The position numbers were made by a program, and so were the translations under genes. A stretch of 64,000 nucleotides of DNA, from positions 930,001 to 994,000 of the forward strand of contig NZ_CP080999.1 of assembly GCF_019645855.1 (NCBI RefSeq), read 5' to 3'. The stretch comes from Mycobacterium malmoense. Lineage in GTDB: Bacteria > Actinomycetota > Actinomycetes > Mycobacteriales > Mycobacteriaceae. Positions 32,623 to 41,320 of the stretch are shown here, piece by piece (positions within the stretch are counted from its first letter, which is position 1; every line of letters begins with the position of its first letter). A model generated the notes under the pieces. It saw only the letters and a list, made by a program, of their open reading frames with translations, was not told the origin of the DNA and did no database searches.

Positions 32623-33963
32623 TCAGGCGCGGCTCATCCAGCGGTGGAATCGACCATCCGGGTCGTAGATCGAGCGCACCTTGTCGAGGCGTGCCATGTT
32701 GGGGCCGGTGATAAACGTCGCCGGCCGCCGGCAGAGGTTCTCGTCGGCGAGCGAGATGCCGGTCGCCAGGTGTGACATGGCCGCCATGTTGGACCGGGCC
32801 CAATCGCGGTACCGGTGGTCGTCGGCCGGATCGTGCCACGCCGTGTAGAGCGCCAAATAGATCTCGTCCTCCAAGCCGTAGACCATATCCGCGCGGTGAG
32901 AGGCCGGCTTCCAGCCGGTGACAACCAATTGCGAGGGGTGCGGCGGCATTGTTTCGATGATTTTGCGGATGCCCGGCAGTAGTTCGTCGGCGGACGCCGA
33001 CGTGAACATGTTGTCGGCGATATACCGGTGGCCCTGCGGGTAGTTGCTCATCACGGCGGTATACCAATTGGCCAAAGTTGTTGGCGCATAGGGAAGGCTA
33101 GTGATCGCCCGATCGGCCACCGGACAGCTGCCAAGGACCGCAAGAGCTTTCGCCGCGTCCCGTTCTGAATCGGCAAAAACCGGTGAGGCAATGGTGATGA
33201 TCGGATCGTCTAGACCGGCTGCCGGCAAGCCGCGCGTGGTGAGGATCTGCAGCTCGACCCGGTCGTCGATCTCGGGGCTGATTGAGCGTCCCCAGCTAAA
33301 CACTTCGTCGGCGACGTCGATCGGGTACATGTACAAGCATGTGCCTAGGACCGCGGGGCGTCGGTGAATCCGCAGGGTGAAGGAGGTGACTACCGCGAAG
33401 AAGCCCGGTCCCGAACCGCGAGCGGCCCAATACAAATCGGGGTGATGCTCGGGGTCGCAGTGGATTTGTTCGCCGTCGACGGTGACGACCTCCAGTCCGA
33501 GCACGCTTTCACACGCCGGTCCGACCACCTTGCTGTTCCAGCCATACCCGCCCTGTAAAAGATAGCCACCCAGACGAATGCCTTCGCAGTGGCCGGCGGG
33601 GAAGAAAAGCCCTTGCGAGTCGAGTTCGAGAGCGAATGCGCTGGCGGCCTTGCCAGGACCGACCCGGGCGATCATCCGGTCCGTGTCGATGCGGCAGTGA
33701 TCGAGCTGGGCGACGTCGATCAGCAGGCCACCGTCGCGCAGGTGACTGGCCACCCAGCTGCGCCCGCCCGAACAAACCCCGACGCGATGACCGTTGGCCC
33801 GCGCATAACGGAGCGCCGCCACCACGTCGCCGGCGTCACACGCTTGGACGATCACATCGGGAAAGCGTTCCGGCACAAGGCCGTTCCACACCGTTCTCCG
33901 TCGGGCCGCTTCGTAGCCCTCCGCGCCGCGGAAGAAGGTTCTGTCGGCAGAAAGTGAAGGCAC
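32623..33963 (-). CDS. FAD-linked oxidase, PCMH/BBE type
   Basis: 446 residues starting at GTG 33963. The PCMH FAD domain occupies residues ~35-200 (PDVIVQACDAGDVVAALRYA, GVCSGGRSWVASHLRDGG) and the substrate/BBE part follows, ending CRRPATFITGPNMARLDKVR and a DPDGRFH motif. In bicovalent relatives a His of SGGHS carries FAD; here that position is Arg (SGGRS), while a Cys is kept in GHCEGIRLGGYLLQGGYG. So FAD may be bound through Cys only or non-covalently. It is the end of a two-gene minus-strand run with the monooxygenase. Substrate unknown. Confidence 0.82.
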   Translation of the reverse strand: MPSLSADRTFFRGAEGYEAARRRTVWNGLVPERFPDVIVQACDAGDVVAALRYARANGHRVGVCSGGRSWVASHLRDGGLLIDVAQLDHCRIDTDRMIARVGPGKAASAFALELDSQGLFFPAGHCEGIRLGGYLLQGGYGWNSKVVGPACESVLGLEVVTVDGEQIHCDPEHHPDLYWAARGSGPGFFAVVTSFTLRIHRRPAVLGTCLYMYPIDVADEVFSWGRSISPEIDDRVELQILTTRGLPAAGLDDPIITIASPVFADSERDAAKALAVLGSCPVADRAITSLPYAPTTLANWYTAVMSNYPQGHRYIADNMFTSASADELLPGIRKIIETMPPHPSQLVVTGWKPASHRADMVYGLEDEIYLALYTAWHDPADDHRYRDWARSNMAAMSHLATGISLADENLCRRPATFITGPNMARLDKVRSIYDPDGRFHRWMSRA

Positions 33964-34001
33964 TAGAATCCCCTTTTGACTTTGCGGACCGGCTGACCTG
34001 G

Positions 34002-35222
34002 TTAACGGGAGCTTGCCGCCGCACGGTCACAACGGGGCGCAAAGTGCTCGCGGGAGGACCCCGTCGCCAGATAGGCCGCGACCTCACGGGCCAACGGCGA
34101 GGCGTTGCGACGGATCGCTCGCAGTGGGCCATTGGGCGGAATGCCGTATCCGATCGCGAACATCCCGTCGCCGAGGTGCGACGCGAACCCGCCGCGTGGG
34201 TTGCCCTCCCGGTCGAGGACGCCGAGATGCCCGACCAAACCGGCAAGATCGGTGCTGAAGCCGGTGGCGGCGATGACCACATCCGGCGTAACGGATGTGC
34301 CATCGGCGAGGATCACGCGGTCGGATTCGAACGCATCCACCGCCGCGACCACTTCCACGCGGCCCGCCCTTACGGCGTCGACGAGCTCGTCGGCCAGGGT
34401 GGGGATGCGGCCTCGCCGTTCCACCGTCGCCTTCAGTCCAAGGGGCGGCCGGTGGAAACCATAGACGGAAAGGTCGCCCCACAGCAGGCGGTTGAGGCAC
34501 GCGATGAGTGGATCGATCGCCCGCGCGGGGATGCGCGCAAACAGCTCCAGAAAGATGTCCGAAGGGAACGGGCCCATCGCGCGCCGCACCAAGTGTGGCG
34601 GTGTGCGCACCGCCAGCCAGATCCTGCGCGCGCCGTCGTCGGCGAGCTGGACCGCGATATCGGCGGCCGAGTTGCCCGCGCCGACCACGAGGACGTCCCG
34701 GCTCCGGAAGGGCCAGGCGTTGCTGAAGTCGCCGGAGTGGACGAGCTCGCCGGCGAATCGATCTATCCCGGGCCAGGCGGGGACGATGGGTGTGCGGTAC
34801 CTGCCCGTAGCCAGGACGACGGCCTGCGCCCGGATCGTGCCCGACGACGTGTCGAGTCGCCAGCCGTCCGCTGCCCGATCGACGCGGTTGACCTCACACC
34901 CAAGCCGGAGCGTGATGTCCTGGGCCCGGACATAGCTGTCGAAGTAGCGAACCATGTCTTCCTTGGTGGGCCAACGGCCGGCACGCAATGGGATCCGTTG
35001 TCCCGGAAGGTGCGACAGGAAACCGCTCGTGTTGAGTCGGAAATCGTCATAGCGCCTGCGCCAGGCGACCGCGGGCGCCGCGGCTCTCTCAAGGACGACA
35101 GGCACGATCCCGTGGCGGTGCTCGAGCTCTCGCGCGACGGCGAGACCGGACGGCCCCGCGCCGATCACGACGACGCCTCGGGCCGAGCCGTCGAGAGGCA
35201 GACGATTACCAAGACCAACCAA
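34002..35222 (-). CDS. Flavin-containing monooxygenase (FMO/Baeyer-Villiger type)
   Basis: 406 residues, starting at TTG 35222. Two Rossmann motifs are clear: VVVIGAGPSGLAVARELE for FAD near residue 20 and VLVVGAGNSAADIAVQLA for NADPH near residue 177. ATG-like strand ends VLATGRYRTP and VIAATGFSTD are also typical. It resembles plant YUCCA-like and actinobacterial FMOs that oxygenate amines, ketones or thioethers. It lies 38 bases upstream of the flavin oxidase and is divergent from the ThDP enzyme across a 225-base region. Specific substrate unknown. Confidence 0.82.
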   Translation of the reverse strand: MVGLGNRLPLDGSARGVVVIGAGPSGLAVARELEHRHGIVPVVLERAAAPAVAWRRRYDDFRLNTSGFLSHLPGQRIPLRAGRWPTKEDMVRYFDSYVRAQDITLRLGCEVNRVDRAADGWRLDTSSGTIRAQAVVLATGRYRTPIVPAWPGIDRFAGELVHSGDFSNAWPFRSRDVLVVGAGNSAADIAVQLADDGARRIWLAVRTPPHLVRRAMGPFPSDIFLELFARIPARAIDPLIACLNRLLWGDLSVYGFHRPPLGLKATVERRGRIPTLADELVDAVRAGRVEVVAAVDAFESDRVILADGTSVTPDVVIAATGFSTDLAGLVGHLGVLDREGNPRGGFASHLGDGMFAIGYGIPPNGPLRAIRRNASPLAREVAAYLATGSSREHFAPRCDRAAASSR

Positions 35223-35261
35223 AGGAATCGCGCCCTCCTGTCCGATGTCCTCCCCCCAACA

Positions 35262-35274
35262 CGGTCCAGGACCG
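35262..35274. promoter_or_regulatory. Palindrome in the divergent promoter region of the accessory cluster
   Basis: CGGTCC (35262-35267) A GGACCG (35269-35274) is a perfect dyad in the 225-base gap 35223-35447 between the monooxygenase and the ThDP enzyme. It is a possible operator controlling both arms; the MarR gene at 39903 is a candidate regulator. No gene is visible in the gap. Confidence 0.4.
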
Positions 35275-35447
35275 CGTGCGGTTCATGTGGTGTCGCGGTC
35301 GCTTCGGGTCTTGTGACCGTCTTTCGGACAGCGTCCGGATGCGATGAACTCAAATCGCTCGCCGGACGTGTACCTGATGTCACGACGAGTTGGCCCAGTT
35401 GCGGCCCGAAGTGGAGAACCCACGGGCGATCAGGTTTAGGTGAACAA

Positions 35448-37196
35448 ATGCCCAGGAAAAACCGGGTGGTGGACCACATCGTCGGCCAGCTCGCGGCCGT
35501 CGGAGTGGACTACATATTCGGCGTCGACGGTGCCAACATCGAAGACCTTTACGACGCCGCGTATTTCCGGTCAGACATCACCGCCGTACTGGCCAAGCAC
35601 GAGTTCTCGGCTGCCACGATGGCCGATGGGTACAGCCGCGGCGGTACTGGCTTGGGTGTGGTCGCGGCGACGTCGGGCGGTGGCGCCCTCAACCTCGTTC
35701 CGGGGCTGGGGGAATCGCTTACCAGCCGGGTGCCGGTGTTGGCGTTGGTCGGCCAGCCGGCGACCACGATGGACGGCCGCGGCAGCTTTCAGGACACCAG
35801 CGGTTGCAACGGCTCACTGAATGCCGAGGAGCTGTTTTCTCAGGTGTCGGTGTTCTGCCGGCGGGTGCTGGCTCCCGGCGACATCGTCTCGGCGTTGTCC
35901 GCCGCGCTGGCCGCGGCCCAATCGGGTGGCCCGGCGGTGCTGTTGCTGCCCAAGGACGTTCAACAGTCCGAGATGACCGCCAACGGCTCCATCGGTGTGG
36001 GCGGTATCGAGCCGCCGCGAGCCCTCGGCGATCCGCATCCGATCGCCCGTGCGCTGCAACGGTCCGTCGGGCCGGTCACGATCATCGCCGGTGAGCAGGT
36101 GGCTCGCGATGATGCCCGCGCCGAACTGGCGTCGCTACGCGCGGTGCTGCGTGCGCGGGTGGCTTGTGTGCCCGATGCCAAGGACGTGGCCGGCACACCG
36201 GGTTTGGGATCATCGTCGGCGCTGGGGGTCACCGGTGTCATGGGTCATCCCAGTGTGGTGGACGCGGTGGCCGGCAGCGCCCTGTGTCTGGTGGTCGGTA
36301 CCAGGTTGTCGGTGACCGCGCGAGCCGGCCTCGACGATGCCCTGGCGACGGTGCGCACGATCTCGCTCGGGTCCGCGCCACCGTATCTTGCCTGCACGCA
36401 CGTGCACACCGACGACCTTCGGGCGTCGCTGCGGGCGCTGACCAGCGCACTGACCGGGCGGCGGCGTCCGACCGGCGTTCGGGTGCCCGATGCGGTGTTG
36501 CGCACCCAGCTCACGCCACCGGCATTCGACGGGCCGGGCATACGCTACCGCGACGCCATGAGCACGCTCGACCGGTTGTTACCCGACGGCGTGGACGTCA
36601 TCGTCGACGCCGGCAACACCGGCGCGGCGGCGATCCACTATCTGCCCGTTCGGCGCAGGGGCCGGTTCTTGGTCGCCCTCGGCATGGGGGGCATGGGTTA
36701 CAGCTTCGGCGCCGGCATCGGAATGGCGTTCGGGCGCACCAAGGGTCAGGCGCCAACCCGGCGCGTCGTAGTGATCGCGGGGGACGGCGCGTTCTTCATG
36801 CACGGTATGGAAGTTCACACCGCGGTCCACTACCGGCTCCCCGTGACGTTCGTGTTGTTCAACAACAATGCCCACGCCATGTGCGTGACACGCGAGCAGT
36901 TGTACTACGACGACCGGTACAGCTATAACCGCTTCGCCCCCAGCCGGCTTGGGGCCGGCCTGGCCGCGATGTTTCCCGGACTCAAATCCGTCGACGTCAT
37001 CGACGTCGACGGTTTGGCCGGGGCGCTGCGCACGTCGCTCGATCTCGACGGCCCATCGGTGCTGAGTGTCGAATGCGCGGCCGACGAAATCCCGCCGTTC
37101 GCACCATTTCTGAGCGCTCCACCGGCCAAGCGTGCTGTTGACCACGAGATCCCAACCGTAGAGGAGAACCACGCTGATGTCGCTGCCAACGCTTGA
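35448..37196 (+). CDS. Thiamine diphosphate-dependent enzyme, acetolactate synthase-like
   Basis: 582 residues from ATG 35448. The frame is open back to 33636, but the upstream part is the shadow of the two minus-strand flavoenzymes. The catalytic Glu52 that activates ThDP lies in AKHEFSAATMADGY. The ThDP-Mg motif GDG (445-447) ... NNN (472-474) has the normal spacing. Three domains (Pyr, central, PP) are present. The family carboligates or decarboxylates 2-keto acids; which one cannot be told. It is first in a four-gene plus-strand run and overlaps the next gene by 20 bases. Confidence 0.88.
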   Translation: MPRKNRVVDHIVGQLAAVGVDYIFGVDGANIEDLYDAAYFRSDITAVLAKHEFSAATMADGYSRGGTGLGVVAATSGGGALNLVPGLGESLTSRVPVLALVGQPATTMDGRGSFQDTSGCNGSLNAEELFSQVSVFCRRVLAPGDIVSALSAALAAAQSGGPAVLLLPKDVQQSEMTANGSIGVGGIEPPRALGDPHPIARALQRSVGPVTIIAGEQVARDDARAELASLRAVLRARVACVPDAKDVAGTPGLGSSSALGVTGVMGHPSVVDAVAGSALCLVVGTRLSVTARAGLDDALATVRTISLGSAPPYLACTHVHTDDLRASLRALTSALTGRRRPTGVRVPDAVLRTQLTPPAFDGPGIRYRDAMSTLDRLLPDGVDVIVDAGNTGAAAIHYLPVRRRGRFLVALGMGGMGYSFGAGIGMAFGRTKGQAPTRRVVVIAGDGAFFMHGMEVHTAVHYRLPVTFVLFNNNAHAMCVTREQLYYDDRYSYNRFAPSRLGAGLAAMFPGLKSVDVIDVDGLAGALRTSLDLDGPSVLSVECAADEIPPFAPFLSAPPAKRAVDHEIPTVEENHADVAANA

Positions 37197-37812
37197 CGAT
37201 ATTCCCGGCGTGGTGCGGATCGAGACCGCGCCACTGGAAGAGACCGCCCCGATGTTCATGGCGAAGATGCGGTCGGTGTATCCGCACGACGAGATCTTCG
37301 GTCAGTACTGCACGGTCAACGAGTACGTCGACTGCCTACCCGACGAGTTGTTCGCGTATCTGGCCGACACCCGAAGCCTCGAGGAATGGACCTATACCCT
37401 GCGTGGCTTCACGCCCACCGACGAGCCCGGCCTCTGGCTCGCGTATGACCGGCTGCTTCCCGATACCAAGATCTACACCCGCACGGTGGCCAACGCCAAG
37501 GCGCGTACGGTCGACTACCACTGCGCGTGGGACCAGGGCACGCACCTGTGGATGATCTATCTGATGCGGGTCCTCGACGCGCAGGTGGTGTTCAACAAGC
37601 CGGGTTCCGTTGTGCTGTGGACGAATTGCCGTCACCCCTTCTACGACCACAATCCGTACCCCGAGACGGCCCCGGCGGAGCGCACCGGGTGGGTCGGCGA
37701 CTTCTGGGACATCTTCGGTCCCGGCCACGGGGTGGAGCTGAACAACCTCAAGGCAATCGCCGAATACCGCCACCGCCATGGTCTGCCCATCACGCCGGCC
37801 TGGATGAGCTGA
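37177..37812 (+). CDS. SRPBCC-like protein of unknown function
   Basis: 211 residues. Residues ~45-150 look like a START/SRPBCC fold: CLPDELFAYLADTRSLEEWT, YDRLLPDTKIYTRTVANAKA, then a conserved DYHCAWDQGTHLW and HPFYDHNPYP. SRPBCC proteins bind hydrophobic ligands and include polyketide cyclases, but no catalytic residues can be named here. It overlaps the ThDP gene by 20 bases and precedes the KAS III-like gene by seven, so all four are probably one transcript. Confidence 0.6.
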   Translation: MSLPTLDDIPGVVRIETAPLEETAPMFMAKMRSVYPHDEIFGQYCTVNEYVDCLPDELFAYLADTRSLEEWTYTLRGFTPTDEPGLWLAYDRLLPDTKIYTRTVANAKARTVDYHCAWDQGTHLWMIYLMRVLDAQVVFNKPGSVVLWTNCRHPFYDHNPYPETAPAERTGWVGDFWDIFGPGHGVELNNLKAIAEYRHRHGLPITPAWMS

Positions 37813-37819
37813 GGTCATC

Positions 37820-38833
37820 GTGAGCCAAGTCAGCCTGACCGACGTTTCCACCTACCTACCGGGCGAGCCGATCGGCGCCGACTACTACGCGCAATTCGCC
37901 GGATCCGACGAGCTGCGAGACAACATCATGTTCCGCGCGCCCCGCTTCCGCCACCATGTCGGGCCCGACGAGACCGCGATCGACATGGTCGAGCGTGCCG
38001 CGCAGGGATTGATCGAACGGCATGGGCGCGATGTCATCGACAGCGCCGACGTGCTGATCACCCACACGCAGATGCCGGACATGCCTTTCTACGGTGGGGG
38101 CGGCGCCGTCGCACACCGCTTGGGGATGCGCCCGTCCTGGGTGCTGGATCTGCACAACGGCGGATGCGCCGCATTTGTGCTGGGGCTCAACGTCGCCCGT
38201 AAGCTGCTGGTGTCGGGCGAGGGGCGCACCGCGTTGATCGCGATCGCGCAGAACGCCGCGGGGCAAGTCTTCGACCAGCCGGGAGTTCGGCGCAAGGCGC
38301 AGGCGGCGATTCCCGGTGATGGGGCCGCGGTCGGTTTGGTCACAGTGTCCGACCGGTCGCCGATCCTGGGTATCGAATGCCGCACCTACGGCGAATACGC
38401 CGGCGACATGACGCTATCCATCGATCCACCCCGCAAGTGGTGGCAGCCCGGGCCCGGGGAGGGTTGCATCGGTTTCACCGAAACCAAGATCACCAAGGTG
38501 CTTGCCCGTGGCAACCGGCAGGTTCCGGAAGTCGCACTCGCGGTCTGCGACCGAATCGGACTGGCATCCAAGGATATCGATCTGCTGGTCACCAACCAGC
38601 CCAACCGGGTGTTCCTGCGCAACTGGCGCGAAGCGCTCGAGGTGCCGCCCGAACGCCACCGGGACACCTTTGACGAGTGCGGCAACCTGTTCGGCGCCGG
38701 GATCCCGATCAACCTGGACCGTGCGATATCCGACGGTCAGGTCCAGGCCGGCGACGTGATCATGATGGCGGCCTTTGCACACGCCGGCGACTTCGCCGGC
38801 GCCGCGGCGGTGCGGTGGGGCGGGCGACGCTGA
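37820..38833 (+). CDS. KAS III-like ketosynthase or acyltransferase lacking the active-site His
   Basis: 337 residues with the thiolase fold of FabH. The nucleophile is Cys116 (HNGGCAAFVLGLNVARKLL), and Asn289 in ECGNLFGAGIP fits the FabH Asn274. The His of the triad is replaced by Asn259 in TNQPNRVF; the spacing Asn259-Asn289 is 30, the same as His244-Asn274 in E. coli FabH. This argues against ordinary decarboxylative condensation and for an acyl transfer or altered reaction (inference). It lacks any carrier-protein gene nearby. It is coupled to the aminotransferase gene by a TGATG overlap. Confidence 0.83.
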   Translation: MSQVSLTDVSTYLPGEPIGADYYAQFAGSDELRDNIMFRAPRFRHHVGPDETAIDMVERAAQGLIERHGRDVIDSADVLITHTQMPDMPFYGGGGAVAHRLGMRPSWVLDLHNGGCAAFVLGLNVARKLLVSGEGRTALIAIAQNAAGQVFDQPGVRRKAQAAIPGDGAAVGLVTVSDRSPILGIECRTYGEYAGDMTLSIDPPRKWWQPGPGEGCIGFTETKITKVLARGNRQVPEVALAVCDRIGLASKDIDLLVTNQPNRVFLRNWREALEVPPERHRDTFDECGNLFGAGIPINLDRAISDGQVQAGDVIMMAAFAHAGDFAGAAAVRWGGRR

Positions 38834-39894
38834 TGCAATCCATGCCGAGCCCGGTCGCCGGCGAGATCTGTGACGCGCTGCCCAACGCGATCGATCCGCT
38901 TGCGTTGTCGCTCAACGAGAATCCGTTTCCACCGCTGCCGGCGGTACGGTCGGCGTTGATCCGCTCCGTTTATGCGGCCAACCGGTATCCGGAATTCTTG
39001 CCGGAGCGGCTGCGCGGCTTGATCGCCGACCATATCGGCGTGCCCGCCGACCGGGTGGTACTGGGTGCCGGCGCGACGGGTGTCGTGCTGCAAGCCCTGC
39101 AGGCATTGACCGCTCCGGGCGACACGATAGCGATGGCATCGCCGACCTTCGACGGTTATCCGATCGTCGCGCAGATGGCGCGGCTGAATTCGGTAGCCGT
39201 TCCCCTGGACGAGCGCGGGCACAACGACCTCGACGGACTTGCCGACGCCGCCGCGGATGCCCGCGTGGTAGTGGTGTGCCGGCCGCACAACCCCACCGGC
39301 ACACTGGAACCCGCGGCGGCCCTTTTTCGGTTCCTGCGCCGGGTGCCGCGCGGCACCGTCGTGCTGCTCGACGAGGCGTATATCGAGTTCACCGGGCCTG
39401 AGCACCGGATCGACGTATCGGCCTTGGTTGCGCGTTTTCCCAATGTGGTGGTCGTGCGGACCTTCTCCAAGGCGTACGGCTTGGCGGGGCTGCGGATCGG
39501 TTACGGGGTGGCGTCGCAGGGCCTGGCCCGGGCGCTGTGGTCCCAGCAGCTGCCATTCGGCATCGCGATCACCAGCTTGCTTGCGGTCGCGGCTTCCTAC
39601 AGTGCGGAAGACGAACTGCTGCAACGGGTCCGGCTGATCACCACCGAACGCCGCTATCTCCGTACGCGCCTGAGCGCAATGGGGATATACACGACTGCCG
39701 CACATGCGAATTTCATGTACCTGCCTTCGAGGGGTGGGCAGGGTCGGCCATGGCATGAAATTTTGACCGACAGTGGACTCCATGTGCGGCACTACGCGGA
39801 CGGCGGTGCGCGGATCACCGTGGGCAACCGCGCGTCGACGCTGGCGGTGCTGTCTGCGCTTGGAAAGGCCACGCGTCGGGTCCAAGTGCGGTAA
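38833..39894 (+). CDS. PLP-dependent aminotransferase, HisC-like class I/II
   Basis: 353 residues from the ATG at 38833 that overlaps the KAS III-like stop. The PLP lysine is Lys213 in RTFSKAYGLAGLRIGYG; other marks are SLNENPFPPLP, PHNPTGT and LLDEAYIEF. This subgroup contains histidinol-phosphate and aromatic aminotransferases. Since it lies in an accessory cluster rather than a his operon, it may aminate a 2-keto or aromatic-keto product of the neighbouring enzymes (inference). The MarR gene starts eight bases after its stop. Confidence 0.87.
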   Translation: MQSMPSPVAGEICDALPNAIDPLALSLNENPFPPLPAVRSALIRSVYAANRYPEFLPERLRGLIADHIGVPADRVVLGAGATGVVLQALQALTAPGDTIAMASPTFDGYPIVAQMARLNSVAVPLDERGHNDLDGLADAAADARVVVVCRPHNPTGTLEPAAALFRFLRRVPRGTVVLLDEAYIEFTGPEHRIDVSALVARFPNVVVVRTFSKAYGLAGLRIGYGVASQGLARALWSQQLPFGIAITSLLAVAASYSAEDELLQRVRLITTERRYLRTRLSAMGIYTTAAHANFMYLPSRGGQGRPWHEILTDSGLHVRHYADGGARITVGNRASTLAVLSALGKATRRVQVR

Positions 39895-39902
39895 GAAGGG
39901 GC

Positions 39903-40409
39903 GTGGCCGCCTCACGAACTGAAAAACGTGACCCGATCGCTGCGGCACGGGCCAATTGGGAGCGCGCCGGGTGGGGCGACGTGGCGCAGGGCATGGTCGC
40001 GGTCACCTCGGTGATGCGTGCGCACCAAATCCTGCTGGCCCGTGTCGAGGCCGCGCTGCGTCCGTACGATTTGAGTTTCTCCCGCTTCGAATTGCTGCGG
40101 CTGCTGGCGTTCAGCCGGACCGGGGCGCTGCCGATCACGAAGGCCTCCGATCGGCTGCAGGTGCACGTCACCAGCGTGACCCACGCGATCCGCCGGCTGG
40201 AGGCCGACGGACTGGTTCAGCGCGTGCCGCACCCCACCGATGGGCGCACGACGCTGGTGCGGATCACCGAGCTCGGCCGTTCCACGGTCGAGGACGCCAC
40301 CGTCACGCTCAACGAGCGGGTGTTCGCCGACATCGGAATGTCCGACACCGAATCGCAGGCCTTGGCGTCGTCCATCGATACGTTGCGGCGCAACGCGGGC
40401 GACTTCTGA
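39903..40409 (+). CDS. MarR-family transcriptional regulator
   Basis: 168 residues from GTG 39903. The winged helix-turn-helix is at residues ~55-125: YDLSFSRFELLRLLAFSRTG, KASDRLQVHVTSVTHAIRRL and VQRVPHPTDGRTTLVRITELG, the MarR wing with the usual DXR. It resembles Rv0737, which in M. tuberculosis follows rslA directly (memory). So the cluster from 32623 to 39894 sits between two genes that are adjacent there. It is only eight bases from the aminotransferase stop and may regulate the cluster. Confidence 0.87.
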   Translation: MAASRTEKRDPIAAARANWERAGWGDVAQGMVAVTSVMRAHQILLARVEAALRPYDLSFSRFELLRLLAFSRTGALPITKASDRLQVHVTSVTHAIRRLEADGLVQRVPHPTDGRTTLVRITELGRSTVEDATVTLNERVFADIGMSDTESQALASSIDTLRRNAGDF

Positions 40410-40435
40410 CCCGCGGCGGCTCGCCAGCGTCTGGC

Positions 40436-41311
40436 TCAGTTGCCGCGCAGCATTTCGATGACGGCGCTGAAGTCTAAGGCGCCATGGTCGGCGGCGAACT
40501 TGGCGTAGATCTCGGCGGCGTGCGTGCCTAGCGGCGCCGACGAACCGGTGGATGCCACCGCGTCCATCGCCAGGCCAAGGTCCTTGTTCATCAGTGCGGT
40601 GGTGAAGCCCGGCTTGAAGCCGTTGTTGGCCGGTGACGTCGGAACCGGGCCCGGCACCGGGCAATTGGTGTGCACCGCCCAGCAATTGCCGGTGGCGCCG
40701 GTGATGACGTCGAACAGGGATTGCGCCGACAGTCCGAGCTTTTCGGCCAGCACGAACGCCTCGCCGATCGCGATCTGTTGCACCGCCAGCACCATGTTGT
40801 TGCACACCTTGGCGGCCTGCCCGGCGCCGGCCGCGCCGCAGTGAATGATCTTGCCCGCCATGGGTTCCAAAATCGGATGCGCGCGACGCAGGCTTTCCGA
40901 GTCACCGCCCACCATGAACGCCAGCGTCCCGGCCACGGCACCCTTCACCCCGCCGGAGACCGGCGCGTCCAGCTGCGACACCCCGTGCGACTGCGCCAGC
41001 GAGTGCACCTCGCGGGCGTCGTCAACCGAAATCGTGGAGCTGTCGATGAACAGCGCGCCGGCTTTCGCGGCGGGCAGCACGTCGGCGTAGCAGCGTTTGA
41101 CGATGCCGCCGTTGGGCAGCATGGTGATGACCACGTCGGCGTCGGCCACCGCGTCGGCGGCGGTGTCGAACACCGTGACGCCGCCCGTGGTCGCGGCGGC
41201 CGCGGCCGCGGCCACCGGGTCGAACCCGCGCACGGTATGGCCGGCGGTGACAAGGTTCGCCGACATCGGCCCGCCCATGTTGCCGAGCCCCAGGAACGCG
41301 ATAGCCGTCAA
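40436..41311 (-). CDS. mmsB: 3-hydroxyisobutyrate dehydrogenase
   Basis: 291 residues from TTG 41311. The N-terminal NAD motif is AFLGLGNMGGPMSANLV. The substrate motif DAPVSGGVKGA and the GAAGAGQAAKVCNNM segment with the catalytic Lys are diagnostic. The enzyme oxidises 3-hydroxyisobutyrate to methylmalonate semialdehyde in valine breakdown. It is the last gene of mmsA-fadE9-mmsB, nine bases after fadE9. Counterpart of Rv0751c. Confidence 0.92.
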   Translation of the reverse strand: MTAIAFLGLGNMGGPMSANLVTAGHTVRGFDPVAAAAAAATTGGVTVFDTAADAVADADVVITMLPNGGIVKRCYADVLPAAKAGALFIDSSTISVDDAREVHSLAQSHGVSQLDAPVSGGVKGAVAGTLAFMVGGDSESLRRAHPILEPMAGKIIHCGAAGAGQAAKVCNNMVLAVQQIAIGEAFVLAEKLGLSAQSLFDVITGATGNCWAVHTNCPVPGPVPTSPANNGFKPGFTTALMNKDLGLAMDAVASTGSSAPLGTHAAEIYAKFAADHGALDFSAVIEMLRGN

Positions 41312-41320
41312 CTGACCCTC

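Noticed and set aside
33636..35447. Long open frame (604 codons) in phase with and upstream of the ThDP enzyme
   Set aside because: It is the antisense shadow of the two minus-strand flavoenzymes, has an Arg-rich, low-complexity translation without motifs, and the ThDP family starts at 35448.
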